Assembly (NCBI GenBank): GCA_020628815.1
Contig: JAHDEN010000022.1
Location: forward strand, 1 to 51,208
DNA from: Chloroflexota bacterium
GTDB taxonomy: Bacteria > Chloroflexota > Anaerolineae > Promineifilales > Promineifilaceae
DNA: 51,208 bases
Direction of reading: 5' to 3'
Numbering within the stretch: position 1 is the stretch's first letter; every line of letters starts with the position of its first letter. Shown piece after piece: positions 37,101 through 44,595 of the stretch. The translations under genes were made by a program, and so were the position numbers. The notes beneath the pieces are model-generated. The model had not been told where the DNA came from. It saw only the letters and a list, made by a program, of their open reading frames with translations, and ran no database searches.

Positions 37101-37645
37101 TGCCAAGCGGGCAAACTTTGACCGAACACATCTGGCTAGATAACGGATTTGCGGCCGGTTACATCGGCTTCATGAATCTGCAAGATTTAGCTGGCAAAAG
37201 CGGATCAGATTCTTCACTGCGCAGCAGCGTATCGAACAATCTCAACGCGATCCAGCAACGTCGTGCCAGCAACTTCTCAAAAGATCAGCCGTTCATCAAT
37301 ACGTCTGGTGGTAACTACTACAAGCGCAGCTTTAACGTAGCCCGGAACTTTATCTACATGACTCCAGAATTTGGCGATTACCTGCGCACGAACTCATTTA
37401 GCCAAGTAAGCGGTGCAATCGCTGAATATGAATCTGTAGCGCCATATTGGGTTGCGAACCGGTACGAGGCGACGATTCAAGAGATGAGCAGCGACAATAT
37501 GTATACGCACAACAGCATGTTTAAAGCGAAAGCGTATATCTTGAATGAGTCTCAGGGTCAGTTGCGTAAGTACATCGACTCTCCGGCGTTTGCGGTGGGT
37601 GACTTACACTACATCCAAACGCTCACGATGTCGCTCGAACCGTAG
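34106..37645 (+). CDS. Very large anchored protein: CBM-like domain plus PQQ-type beta-propeller
   Basis: The 1179-residue protein has a cytoplasmic N-terminus, a membrane segment at about 32-53 (FTWKLIGLCILIFVTVGVSW), a Thr/Pro-rich linker, the motif AAFMPIIARTDPTPTPTP, then a CBM6/35-like carbohydrate-binding module at about 130-275 (AEAGQLFGGLVVGSDNNASGG, DRFEF). From about 310 a PQQ-like propeller begins (YALEMNTGNTAWRFDTE, VYALNADTGAQIWTFEG, GYFYSINRDNGSLNW). The C-terminal 400 residues, with DQEVRGLLDYEIEKMINAGH, are largely helical and unrecognised. It is exported and probably binds polysaccharide. Codon use is like the neighbours but CGGCCG sites are sparser. Confidence 0.78.
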   Translation: MSKNPPNHQSSSNEPNREDDKSEDMKQNYIFTWKLIGLCILIFVTVGVSWASFSGNESLQTDGSTVPSRTPAGTVPTRTPVGTDPTTESPTTDAPTATPGASSNNTNRAAFMPIIARTDPTPTPTPIAIPAGCGGLVQEAEAGQLFGGLVVGSDNNASGGGFIHHPGAERDGYFGINNDHRADYCVNISTAGTYVVRGWTFSENEFSDSFYVRVDNGPNEGHLWDVGRSSTYRDIMVNDRGKADPQTFYLTPGEHTFSIYAREFNTRIDRFEFLLSENDDGGSEIPPTQPPSNPTATPQPVPGGNVDGWPMAGANLQRTSSVAAGVNPRQQNDFGIKWYRPIEAYIGQHVQLIAARDKIYASTARGLYALEMNTGNTAWRFDTELPLGHSPAVDGDRIFVGGFDKRVYALNADTGAQIWTFEGANGGFSTSPLVVGNQVLLGSRDGYFYSINRDNGSLNWQYPPAGQDPLGPILYSAAYKDGRVYFAANDNYGYALDVNNNGSLAWRSSKLPGDGYQAYWPVIYNNYVIFSAASPYVEGGTPGTQSIEDRGFGFDYAKNIQRDDIYPNGANRVSGADVAEYLENKPWRRGVIVLDTSNGQEYTMDTDGDGKPEYAPFLYAGTKSGNRYPPLVVNGQIYSQSMSRALSGWGISRGNLTGWTPGGTGVSYVGDSHAIDEPFADSAAGSIVYTNLCCDRVGGYYDINGGSSGTLWDYSKSLETVALSNPEDWRRSLAPGYDSMWWESSMYVDLPRLTGAYGGPNGIYHNHSIQNPIIPYRNMLFVHRSNAIIALGPDAISMSQRNGSESVDAYNQRIRNEYPQISLPLLTINNSGGIDSPLNDQEVRGLLDYEIEKMINAGHLRPGYYNGTRGYNEFVNIFENPGETLVTLVEAYPYVSSSLQPQLRQYIDEHYALYFTGGMISRTGYQGLAAREWMPVPPEVQATMNSKGHTNGATAGSGWNYPQYNIYAMWKYADLFYANDQGKLNAIYNDAKSKLSTDLPSGQTLTEHIWLDNGFAAGYIGFMNLQDLAGKSGSDSSLRSSVSNNLNAIQQRRASNFSKDQPFINTSGGNYYKRSFNVARNFIYMTPEFGDYLRTNSFSQVSGAIAEYESVAPYWVANRYEATIQEMSSDNMYTHNSMFKAKAYILNESQGQLRKYIDSPAFAVGDLHYIQTLTMSLEP

Positions 37646-37680
37646 GCGAAAATTTAGCGGGTAACAATGGATTTTAGATA

Positions 37681-37727
37681 GCGTACCGGCCGGTTCTTGA
37701 ACGAGAATCGGCCGGTTTTTTGTTACG
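37681..37727 (+). terminator. Rho-independent terminator after the large propeller gene
   Basis: ACCGGCCGGTTCTTG, then CGAGAATCGGCCGGTTTTTT: an 8-bp GC stem (ACCGGCCG with CGGCCGGT) with extra pairs in the loop, followed by six T's. An outer GCGTA/TACGC pair encloses it. The stem is made of two copies of the iterated palindrome CGGCCG. Confidence 0.88.
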
Positions 37728-37787
37728 CATCTGAAGCTAGTTTTTTGTAGAGGCATCCCTGCAAGCCATTAACTTTCCCGTATGTCC

Positions 37788-37942
37788 TAATTAACCTGAG
37801 TTTTTCTCAAGCTCGGAACGTATGAAAATAGTCTTTACAAATTATTTGAGCCCAAATATCTAACTTGAAATCAACTAGAACGGTGTCATCGGGCCTTTAG
37901 GCCTTAGATGACACCGTTCTTATCTAAAACTCAGGTTAATTA
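37788..37942. mobile_element. MITE-like element with 17-bp terminal inverted repeats and an internal hairpin
   Basis: TAATTAACCTGAGTTTT (37788-37804) is perfectly repeated in inverted form at 37926-37942. Inside is a perfect 14-bp hairpin AGAACGGTGTCATC (37877-37890) with GATGACACCGTTCT (37907-37920), whose loop contains a further GGCC/GGCC pair. The element is 155 bases long, encodes nothing, and abuts the stop codon of the hydratase gene. No target duplication longer than two bases is clear. The alternative is a large bidirectional terminator. Confidence 0.6.
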
Positions 37943-37943
37943 T

Positions 37944-38726
37944 CTAAAACTGAATTTCAACGGTTCCTAAGCTGCCAAAATCGGCTTTGATCAATTGCCC
38001 CGATTGAGCCGGATAAACCGGCATGCAAACCCCGGTTGTCACGATCTCCCCCGCTTTTAATCGTTTGCCATATTTAGGCAAGATGTTTGCGATCCAGGCC
38101 AACGCGTTGAGCGGGTTGCCCAAGGCGATTTCGCCCCGGCCGCTAGAAACTTCTGCGCCATCGGCATACAAGGTTACAGGATGGGTTGGTAAATCTAGAC
38201 CTTGAAGAGAATGGGTGGGACTGCCACTCACCCAGCAGGCATGGATGGCGTTGTCCGCAATCACTCTGGGGGCGTCAAAGACATCCCATCCCCCCAAATG
38301 ATGGTGCACCACTTCGATAGAGGGGATAACGGCAGCAACGAGGTTTGCGATCGTATCGGCCGTCTGCACCGCCCCTGACGGCACATCCTCAGCCATCTCA
38401 AACGCAAACTCTGGCTCAATCACCATCATGGTGTAGTTTTTTGGGTCGATGGCTACAGGGCTAACGAACCTGCTTGAGTTAAACATACGGCCGTAGACAG
38501 GGCCATCTGTATTGAGCAGCTGCTGAGCCCCCTCGCTGGTACAACCGATTTTGTAACCAAACGTGGTTGTGTCCCACGCTTTGCTCAGTTTAGTAACCAG
38601 CAAATCTTGCACCGCATATGCTGCGTCGGTGTCAAACGTTGACAAGTCGGCCGGCACATCGTCGGCCGTTTGGTTTGTCTGCCGCAGTTGAAAATTAAAC
38701 GTTGCGTACCGTTCTATATCGTTCAT
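37944..38726 (-). CDS. 2-keto-4-pentenoate hydratase/fumarylacetoacetate hydrolase-family protein
   Basis: The 260-residue protein matches the MhpD/2-oxopent-4-enoate hydratase and 4-oxalocrotonate decarboxylase group of the FAH superfamily. Visible motifs are FGYKIGCTSEGAQQLL, the metal-binding IEPEFAFEMAED (Glu-x-Glu), PSIEVVHHHL and GEIVTTGVCMPVYPAQSGQLIKADFGSLGTVEIQF at the end. It would act in the lower part of a meta-cleavage (aromatic) pathway, adding water to a dienoic acid. No other such pathway gene is adjacent except the tautomerase 4 kb away, so the real substrate is open. Confidence 0.88.
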   Translation of the reverse strand: MNDIERYATFNFQLRQTNQTADDVPADLSTFDTDAAYAVQDLLVTKLSKAWDTTTFGYKIGCTSEGAQQLLNTDGPVYGRMFNSSRFVSPVAIDPKNYTMMVIEPEFAFEMAEDVPSGAVQTADTIANLVAAVIPSIEVVHHHLGGWDVFDAPRVIADNAIHACWVSGSPTHSLQGLDLPTHPVTLYADGAEVSSGRGEIALGNPLNALAWIANILPKYGKRLKAGEIVTTGVCMPVYPAQSGQLIKADFGSLGTVEIQF

Positions 38727-38887
38727 GGAATTCCTCTCAAATTGGTCTTAGATGGGACCAAAGCATAGCAAAGAGAGGGCATTTCGCAATGTGACAATGA
38801 CGACAAACAAGGGTAACAAAGTACGATTGATCAGCAGGCAAGACCCATGAAACAAGGCTTCTCTTTTATGGGCTTAAAAGCAGGAGT

Positions 38888-39991
38888 TTATGCAAGTTCC
38901 TCTTCAAACTCTTCTGCGAGCGGTAGGACAAAGTAAAATTTACACCCTTGACCGATTTGGCTCTCGACACCGACATAGCCGCTTAGCTTGTCTAGAATCC
39001 GTTTAACGATGGCTAAACCAAGCCCGTGCCCTTCTTGACTTAATCCTTTAATTCGGGTGTGTTTGGTGAAGACAATTTCTTGATCTTCTAACGACAAGCC
39101 GCCCCCATGGTCTTGCACCCAAAATTGGACATATCCCTTTTCGATCACCCTATAGCCAACTTCAATATCTAAATCGCTGCCGCCATATTTAATCGCGTTA
39201 GAGAGGTAGTTAACCCAAACTTCTTCGATCCAAGCTCCGTGGCCGGTTACAACGGGCCATTCAGTCGGCCGGTGAATCGTTCCAGAATATTCTAGCCACC
39301 ACGTTTTGATTCTTTTTTCTACATTTTCAAAGATCTCGCCCATATCTAGCGGCTCGGTTACCACTTCGTTTTGCCTGATCGATGAAAACGCCAGTAATTC
39401 ATCAACAATCGTATTCGCTTTTTCCGCATTGCGGCGGATGGCGTTCATAAAGTTACGTTTGTCATCATCGCTGTAATACTCCCAGTTCTCGTATAGCTGA
39501 TTGGCAAACCCTTGCATCAACCCAACCGGATTCTTGATATCATGCGCCACCATCGACGAATAAGATTTTAGGTCGTCGATCTGATCTTCCATTTCTATGG
39601 TACGTGATCGTTTTGAAATATGGGTATTGATTCGGGCGATAGTCTCATCGATCATGACCGGTTTGGTCAGATAGTCATCCCCGCCCATAGCAAACGCCAT
39701 CATTTTGGCTTCCGGCTCATCACAACCGCTTATAAAAATGATCGGGATGTCTTCTGTTCCCTCGTAATTTTTAACAAACTTGCACACTTCAAACCCATCA
39801 ATTTCTGGCATTAAAATATCCAGCAAAATGATGTCGGGTGGTTTCGCCAAAATGCTGTGCAAAGCTTGCACCCCTTTTGAAACGACTTCAACCTCATACC
39901 CGTGCATGGTCAAAATGGATTGAAGACCCGACAGCTGCTGTGGAGCATCGTCTACGATTAATATTCTTTCGCTAGGGATAATTGAGGCCAT
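38888..39991 (-). CDS. Response regulator-histidine kinase hybrid
   Basis: The 367-residue cytoplasmic protein has an N-terminal receiver (ILIVDDAPQQL, phosphoacceptor Asp in IILLDILMPEIDG, Lys in YLTKPV) followed by a HisKA domain with His in SSMVAHDIKNPVGLMQGF and a complete HATPase domain (VNYLSNAIKYGG, DHGGGL, GHGLGLAIV). Because the receiver precedes the kinase, it resembles soluble hybrid kinases that are phosphorylated by a partner. I chose ATG 39991 (MASIIPSERILIVDD); the upstream start at 40057 adds 22 unconserved residues. No sensory domain other than the receiver is visible. Confidence 0.9.
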   Translation of the reverse strand: MASIIPSERILIVDDAPQQLSGLQSILTMHGYEVEVVSKGVQALHSILAKPPDIILLDILMPEIDGFEVCKFVKNYEGTEDIPIIFISGCDEPEAKMMAFAMGGDDYLTKPVMIDETIARINTHISKRSRTIEMEDQIDDLKSYSSMVAHDIKNPVGLMQGFANQLYENWEYYSDDDKRNFMNAIRRNAEKANTIVDELLAFSSIRQNEVVTEPLDMGEIFENVEKRIKTWWLEYSGTIHRPTEWPVVTGHGAWIEEVWVNYLSNAIKYGGSDLDIEVGYRVIEKGYVQFWVQDHGGGLSLEDQEIVFTKHTRIKGLSQEGHGLGLAIVKRILDKLSGYVGVESQIGQGCKFYFVLPLAEEFEEELA

Positions 39992-40265
39992 AGATATTTG
40001 AAAACAACACTGCGAATAAATATCTAAACAGGTTGCATAGGATTGGTTGCAAAACAAGCTTTAAAAATTGACACTTTTTAGCGTGCTTCCTTCGTTTAAT
40101 TAAGGAAAGTTTGTGCCTACTCGTTAGCTTGCCCATTGTAGACGAGAATGCCCTATATTGATCAAAAATAAACAGGACCAGATTCCTGTACAGGACTATT
40201 TTCCCGCCTATTCGGCTAACAATATTGTGATTTTGGTTGCACAGAGGCCGGAATCTGAGTGAAAA

Positions 40266-40311
40266 CGCAAAAACCCATCCCTTGCTATACGTTTTAGAAG
40301 GGATGGGCTTT
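40266..40311 (-). terminator. Rho-independent terminator of the LLM oxidoreductase gene
   Basis: Read on the minus strand: AAAGCCCATCCCTT, loop of about 14 bases, AAGGGATGGGTTTTTGCG. The 11-bp stem is followed by five T's. It lies about 40 bases after the stop of the LLM gene. Confidence 0.88.
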
Positions 40312-40351
40312 AGCCAGCAGCATAGGCTTCAGGGGTTCAAATTGATACCAG

Positions 40352-41518
40352 CTACGCAGAAACGCCTGACTGGGTTGATTGGTGGCGTAACGTTGCTTCT
40401 TCTACAGCGATCAACTGCTGTTCGGCCAAGCCATCACGAGCGGCTTGAGCGCGATCGGCCGCACCTTGCAAGCCCATGCCTGACGATTGGAAGTGAGGCA
40501 TGACTTCACGAGCAAACAGCTCGAAGCTGTTGTTAGTGGCTTGCGGGTTTGCCCAATTGTGTGCCAAGGTCATATACGCACCAAAACCACCGTTTGATTG
40601 CTCGATAAGCTCATGAATCTGAGCGATCATCATTTCAGGAGTGCCGATGACGCCTAGCCCGCCATTCACAAAGTCGATCATTTCGTCAAGATTATTCCCC
40701 TCGACCGCCATTTGTGGGAAGGCTGCCACGTGCTGGAAGTAGCGGAACCACTGTTCCATGCCGTATTTCACATCTTTACGCGCCTGTTCTTCCGTCTCGG
40801 CCAAATGCATCAGCCCGACCAAGCGCCATTTGCTGCGATCAGCAACTTGCCCATGCTTAGCGGCCATTTCTTCTTGAACGGTCCAATGGTGGGCCAGCAC
40901 GTCCATTCCGATCGAAACGGTGGCACCCAGCGACAATAATCCGGCCCCATATTTACCGGCCATTCTTGGGCCAGATGGAGAGGCGACGGCCGCGACTGCT
41001 AGATCAAAGAGCGGGTCTGAGTACGGCCGTAAATGCAAGCGGGCGTCTTTCAGTACGAGTCGGTCAGATTCATAGCTGATCGGTTCTTCACTTGTCAGCA
41101 GATGAACCAATACTTCCATGTAGTCTTCGAGCAACGGCCGCATTTGTGTCGGTTTTAGCCCCAGCATTCCGGCGTCTGTGGGTAATGCTCCGGGTCCCAC
41201 ACCCAGCATGATCCGGCCGCGTGTTAGATGGTCTAGCAACACCATGCGCTCAGCCACCCATAACGGGTTGTGGTATGGGAGAGAAACTACACCTGTGCCG
41301 AGCTTTATGCGTCGGGTACGGTTGGCGGCCGCCATAATAAAAATCTCTGGAGATGCGATAATTTCGCTACCGGCCGAATGATGCTCACCGATCCAAGCCT
41401 CGTCATATCCCAGCGTATCTAGATGTTCGATGAGCTGTAAGTCATACTCAAGCGAAACAGTAGGGTTGTGCCCCGGCGCGTGAAATGGCGCCATAAAAAT
41501 GCCAAATTTCATTTTCAT
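40352..41518 (-). CDS. LLM-class flavin-dependent oxidoreductase (luciferase-like monooxygenase)
   Basis: The 388-residue protein begins MKMKFGIFMAPFHAPGHNP and has the family's TIM-barrel motifs LGYDEAWIGEHHSAGSEI, RIKLGTGVVSLPYHNPLWVAERMVLLDHLTRGRIMLGVGPGAL and the C-terminal GTPEMMIAQI. It uses reduced FMN or F420 to oxidise an aldehyde or similar substrate. ATG 41518 has GGAGG (complement of 41531-41535) 12 bases upstream; the upstream start at 41602 adds 28 unconserved residues. Length is at the upper end for the family. Confidence 0.9.
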   Translation of the reverse strand: MKMKFGIFMAPFHAPGHNPTVSLEYDLQLIEHLDTLGYDEAWIGEHHSAGSEIIASPEIFIMAAANRTRRIKLGTGVVSLPYHNPLWVAERMVLLDHLTRGRIMLGVGPGALPTDAGMLGLKPTQMRPLLEDYMEVLVHLLTSEEPISYESDRLVLKDARLHLRPYSDPLFDLAVAAVASPSGPRMAGKYGAGLLSLGATVSIGMDVLAHHWTVQEEMAAKHGQVADRSKWRLVGLMHLAETEEQARKDVKYGMEQWFRYFQHVAAFPQMAVEGNNLDEMIDFVNGGLGVIGTPEMMIAQIHELIEQSNGGFGAYMTLAHNWANPQATNNSFELFAREVMPHFQSSGMGLQGAADRAQAARDGLAEQQLIAVEEATLRHQSTQSGVSA

Positions 41519-42021
41519 GATGTCGAAAAACCTCCATACAAACGCAACCGTTGTGAAAACGGTGCAGAAATTCTTGGCCCAACCCCATATTCGATCAATC
41601 AATCATCCAACGAGAAATACAACCTCTCTGGGCATCGGCTCAATTGATTTACAAAGGCTATTTAGTTGTGGAACAATTCGTAGAAATTGAAAGACGAAAA
41701 TGGAAGATGGTGCCATTTTCAAAAAAGATCGGGCGTGGGGAACATTGGATGTTAGTTGCCCGAGAACTGAATTTTGTAGTCTATTCAGTTCGTTGAGAGG
41801 GTACAGCAAGAAAATGACATAGGCAAACTTAAACCGAAAGGGTTTTTCATATTATGGAAAATTGAATTATCAATCGCTGTGACTTTAAAAATCCCGATTC
41901 CTAACAGCACAACATCAAAAAACAGCTCAAAATTATTCGGCTATTCGCCAAGGTTCCAGTATGATCCCGAACGATTCTGGTTAAATACTATATTAGGCTT
42001 CGTCGGAAGCATGAACTCTAA
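41519..42021. other. About 500-base AT-rich gap between divergent genes
   Basis: Apart from the ribosome-binding site of the LLM gene, I see only short AT-rich sequence with no CGGCCG sites. A small stem-loop AAACC-GAAAG-GGTTTTT is at 41832-41848. A 68-codon minus-strand frame (41603-41809) runs through it without recognisable features. The drop in GC from about here fits the foreign character of the next gene. Confidence 0.4.
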
Positions 42022-42552
42022 ATGAAAACAAAGAATTTGATATTTACTGGTCTTATGGGTACAGGAAAAACAACCATTGGCAAACTAGTTGCAACAAAAC
42101 TTGATCGAGAATTTATCGATACAGATGAATACATTGACAAACATTTTGGACCCGCAGCTAATATTCTAAATCAGCCTAATGGTGACAATGAATTCCGTAT
42201 CCTCGAAGAGAAAGTAGCTCATGAGTTGAGCAAAAAAAACAATTTAGTCATATCAACTGGTGGGCGTTTTATGCTAAATCAAACTAGCATTAATGTCATG
42301 CAGGAAACTGGTTTTATATTGTGCCTTGAAGCAGAACTTCACGACATCGTTAATAGACTTCAATTACCTTTAATTGAGACATATAGACCCAGATTTGCGA
42401 ATGCCAAAAACAAATTAAACCTTATGGAGCAGCTTAAAGAACAAAGTGAGCCATATTTAAACCAATTTGAAAAAATTCAAACAACAGGATGCAGCTTAGA
42501 TGAGATAGTAGCCAATGTTCTACTTTTATTTTCTAAACATTGCGGAAGATAA
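42022..42552 (+). CDS. Shikimate kinase-like P-loop kinase, probably horizontally acquired
   Basis: The 176-residue protein has the shikimate kinase layout: Walker A GLMGTGKTT at residues 10-18, FIDTDEYID (Asp33 and Asp35, magnesium and substrate), NEFRILEEKVAHEL (Arg of the substrate site) and STGGRFML in place of the usual GGG. In the lid region the expected Arg is present (ETYRPRFANAKNK). It may phosphorylate shikimate or another small molecule; no other aro gene is nearby. The gene is much more AT-rich than its neighbours, uses A/T-ending codons, and contains no copy of CGGCCG, suggesting recent transfer. Confidence 0.75.
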   Translation: MKTKNLIFTGLMGTGKTTIGKLVATKLDREFIDTDEYIDKHFGPAANILNQPNGDNEFRILEEKVAHELSKKNNLVISTGGRFMLNQTSINVMQETGFILCLEAELHDIVNRLQLPLIETYRPRFANAKNKLNLMEQLKEQSEPYLNQFEKIQTTGCSLDEIVANVLLLFSKHCGR

Positions 42553-42655
42553 ACTTTGGAGGCGGGTCAAGATTGACAGCGAGCTTACTGCTAGCCCATA
42601 TAAAGCCAAAGATAAGCGAGGCTAATTTCAGCCCTAGCAAAATATCTGCAAAAGT

Positions 42656-43036
42656 CTAAGCGTATTGTGCGATGCCATTGCCCAGTGACCAATCTTCGCT
42701 AGCTACTTCAACCAAGTTAATCACAATATCTTCCGGCCGAATTCCTGGATCTGCACTAAGCCGTTTGGCAATCTCTGCATAGAGCGCTTTCTTCTGTTCA
42801 ACCGTTCGGCCAGCGTTTAAAGTAATCTGAATGAAGACAATATCATCGGTTCTTTCTATCCCGGCATAGTTTCCACTGCTGTTGAAATTGCCCGGCTCAA
42901 GCTCCGTTATTGTCGCAAAGCGGTCATCTTCTGGGATGCTCATCGTGGCACGCATTGCAAGATAAATTTGTTCCATTAAGGTCGTGCGAAACTCAAGCGA
43001 CTTCCCTTTTTTGAGCGAAATTTGTGAAAATGGCAT
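42656..43036 (-). CDS. Tautomerase-superfamily protein
   Basis: The 126-residue protein begins MPFSQISLKKG, leaving Pro as the N-terminal residue after Met removal, which is the catalytic base of the 4-oxalocrotonate tautomerase superfamily. The length and RTTLMEQIYLAMRATMSIPEDDRFATITE pattern fit the Tautomerase_2 (cis-CaaD/MSAD-like) group with two fused half-domains. Probable further residues are Arg in the middle and the hydrophobic core IVFIQITLNAGRT. Its substrate is unknown. It could belong with the FAH-family hydratase, but they are 4 kb apart. Confidence 0.82.
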   Translation of the reverse strand: MPFSQISLKKGKSLEFRTTLMEQIYLAMRATMSIPEDDRFATITELEPGNFNSSGNYAGIERTDDIVFIQITLNAGRTVEQKKALYAEIAKRLSADPGIRPEDIVINLVEVASEDWSLGNGIAQYA

Positions 43037-43308
43037 TTGATTAATTTCCTTGAGATTGAATACTGTATAACAAGTTTTAGTTGAATTATCTCACAGCAAC
43101 GTTATCCCTGCGATGGTAAATATCCAGCGCTACATTCCAGCCATCTCAAAGGTTTCGCGCTCTTCTCGAAAAGAAACAAACAATTTGAAAACACATCTTT
43201 TTTAAGCGAATTTCTTCTAAAACGACCAAGATCCGACAGACGGTCACCTTGGCTTAATCATCCGTAAAGTTTGGTTGCGCACAAGCCAAAACAATCTAAG
43301 ATCAGCCA

Positions 43309-44595
43309 ATGTCTGAATCAAGATCGATCCGTTGGCACCATCGCTGGTCGATAATTCCGTTAGGGGTGCTTATTGTTTTAGCCTTTTTGATCCCCAATTC
43401 TATTTGGAACGTCCTGCTAACCTCTTTAGGCGGCATCTATCTAATAAGCTATGTGTGGGTTCGGCAATTGCACAAAAAACTAAGCAGCGAGCGGCTGTTG
43501 CAAGGGGGTTGGATTGCGGTTGGGGATCAGCTAAGCGAGCGGTTTTCGATCAAGAATGACAGTGTTTTGCCCGCACTTTGGGTGGAAATTACAGATGATT
43601 CAAATATTCCGGGGTATCGGCCGAGTGTTGCCTTTCAGGTGTTGGGGCTATCGGAGCATAAATGGCGACAATCGGCCGTTTGTTTGCAACGGGGGCGCTT
43701 TACGATCGGCCCGTGGCGCTTACGATCGGGGGATCCGTTTGGACTGTTTGAACTCATCGTTGAGTATCCACAAACTGAAGAGATGATCATCCACCCACCC
43801 CTTGATATCGACCTCAACTTTACATTGCCAACCGGCCTGCAACAGGGGGATGTGACCGGCCGGGATCGAGCATTTCAGGTCACCAACAATATCGCCGGAG
43901 TAAGAGGGTATCAGCCACTCGACCCGCTTAATTGGATCCACTGGCCCTCAACCGCCCGCACGGGGTCTTTGGCGGTGCGCGAATTTGATATCGAGGCGGC
44001 CGGTGATGCGTGGGTCCTCATCGATCTAGAAGAAAAATGGCACACCGGGGACGGGTTGGAAAGCAGCGAAGAGTACGCCGTGATGTTGGCCAGCGCCTTA
44101 TCTACTCGGATTTTGGCAAAAAATCGGGCGGTGGGGTTAGCCACCTACGGTGAGCGGCCAATCATTTTGCCGTCGCAAAAAGGGGCTCCCCAACATTGGC
44201 GAATTTTAAGCACGCTGGCCGAAATTTCGGCCGATGGCGCCACAGGCTGGAAAAACAGTTTAGACGACGTGCGTCAGGTCATCTCACGCGGCTCGTCACT
44301 CATCTTGCTCACCCCAAATCCCGATCTTAGCTGGTTATCCAACTTGGTTGATTTGCAGCGTAAACAGATCAAAATCACTGTTATCTTGCTCGACCGCAAC
44401 TCGTTTGATGGCGCAGAACCAAGTGACTCAACTATTTTTCAGCTGCAAAGCCAAATCCAAAAAAACGGGTTTAAGGCGGATGTCATCCAGCGGGGTGATA
44501 TTCCGTTGCCACAGCTTGATAGTGAGCCAGATGCAGAGTTCAAAATCTCCCCGTTCGGCCGGTCTGTTAGAGAAACGCACGGGGCGCACGACTAA
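43309..44595 (+). CDS. DUF58 domain-containing membrane protein
   Basis: The 428-residue protein has two N-terminal membrane segments at about 13-55 and a cytoplasmic or surface DUF58 domain. The diagnostic stretch VRGYQPLDPLNWIHWPSTARTGSLAVREFD is present at about 203-232, followed by a von-Willebrand-like fold (DAWVLIDLEEKW). Its stop codon overlaps the ATG of the transglutaminase gene (TAATG), so the two are coupled. Such pairs are common in bacteria together with a MoxR ATPase, which is not seen next to it here. Confidence 0.88.
   Translation: MSESRSIRWHHRWSIIPLGVLIVLAFLIPNSIWNVLLTSLGGIYLISYVWVRQLHKKLSSERLLQGGWIAVGDQLSERFSIKNDSVLPALWVEITDDSNIPGYRPSVAFQVLGLSEHKWRQSAVCLQRGRFTIGPWRLRSGDPFGLFELIVEYPQTEEMIIHPPLDIDLNFTLPTGLQQGDVTGRDRAFQVTNNIAGVRGYQPLDPLNWIHWPSTARTGSLAVREFDIEAAGDAWVLIDLEEKWHTGDGLESSEEYAVMLASALSTRILAKNRAVGLATYGERPIILPSQKGAPQHWRILSTLAEISADGATGWKNSLDDVRQVISRGSSLILLTPNPDLSWLSNLVDLQRKQIKITVILLDRNSFDGAEPSDSTIFQLQSQIQKNGFKADVIQRGDIPLPQLDSEPDAEFKISPFGRSVRETHGAHD

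Noticed and set aside
41603..41809. A 68-codon minus-strand frame upstream of the LLM gene
   Set aside because: No family motif and no ribosome-binding site; it appears to be a chance frame in AT-rich sequence.
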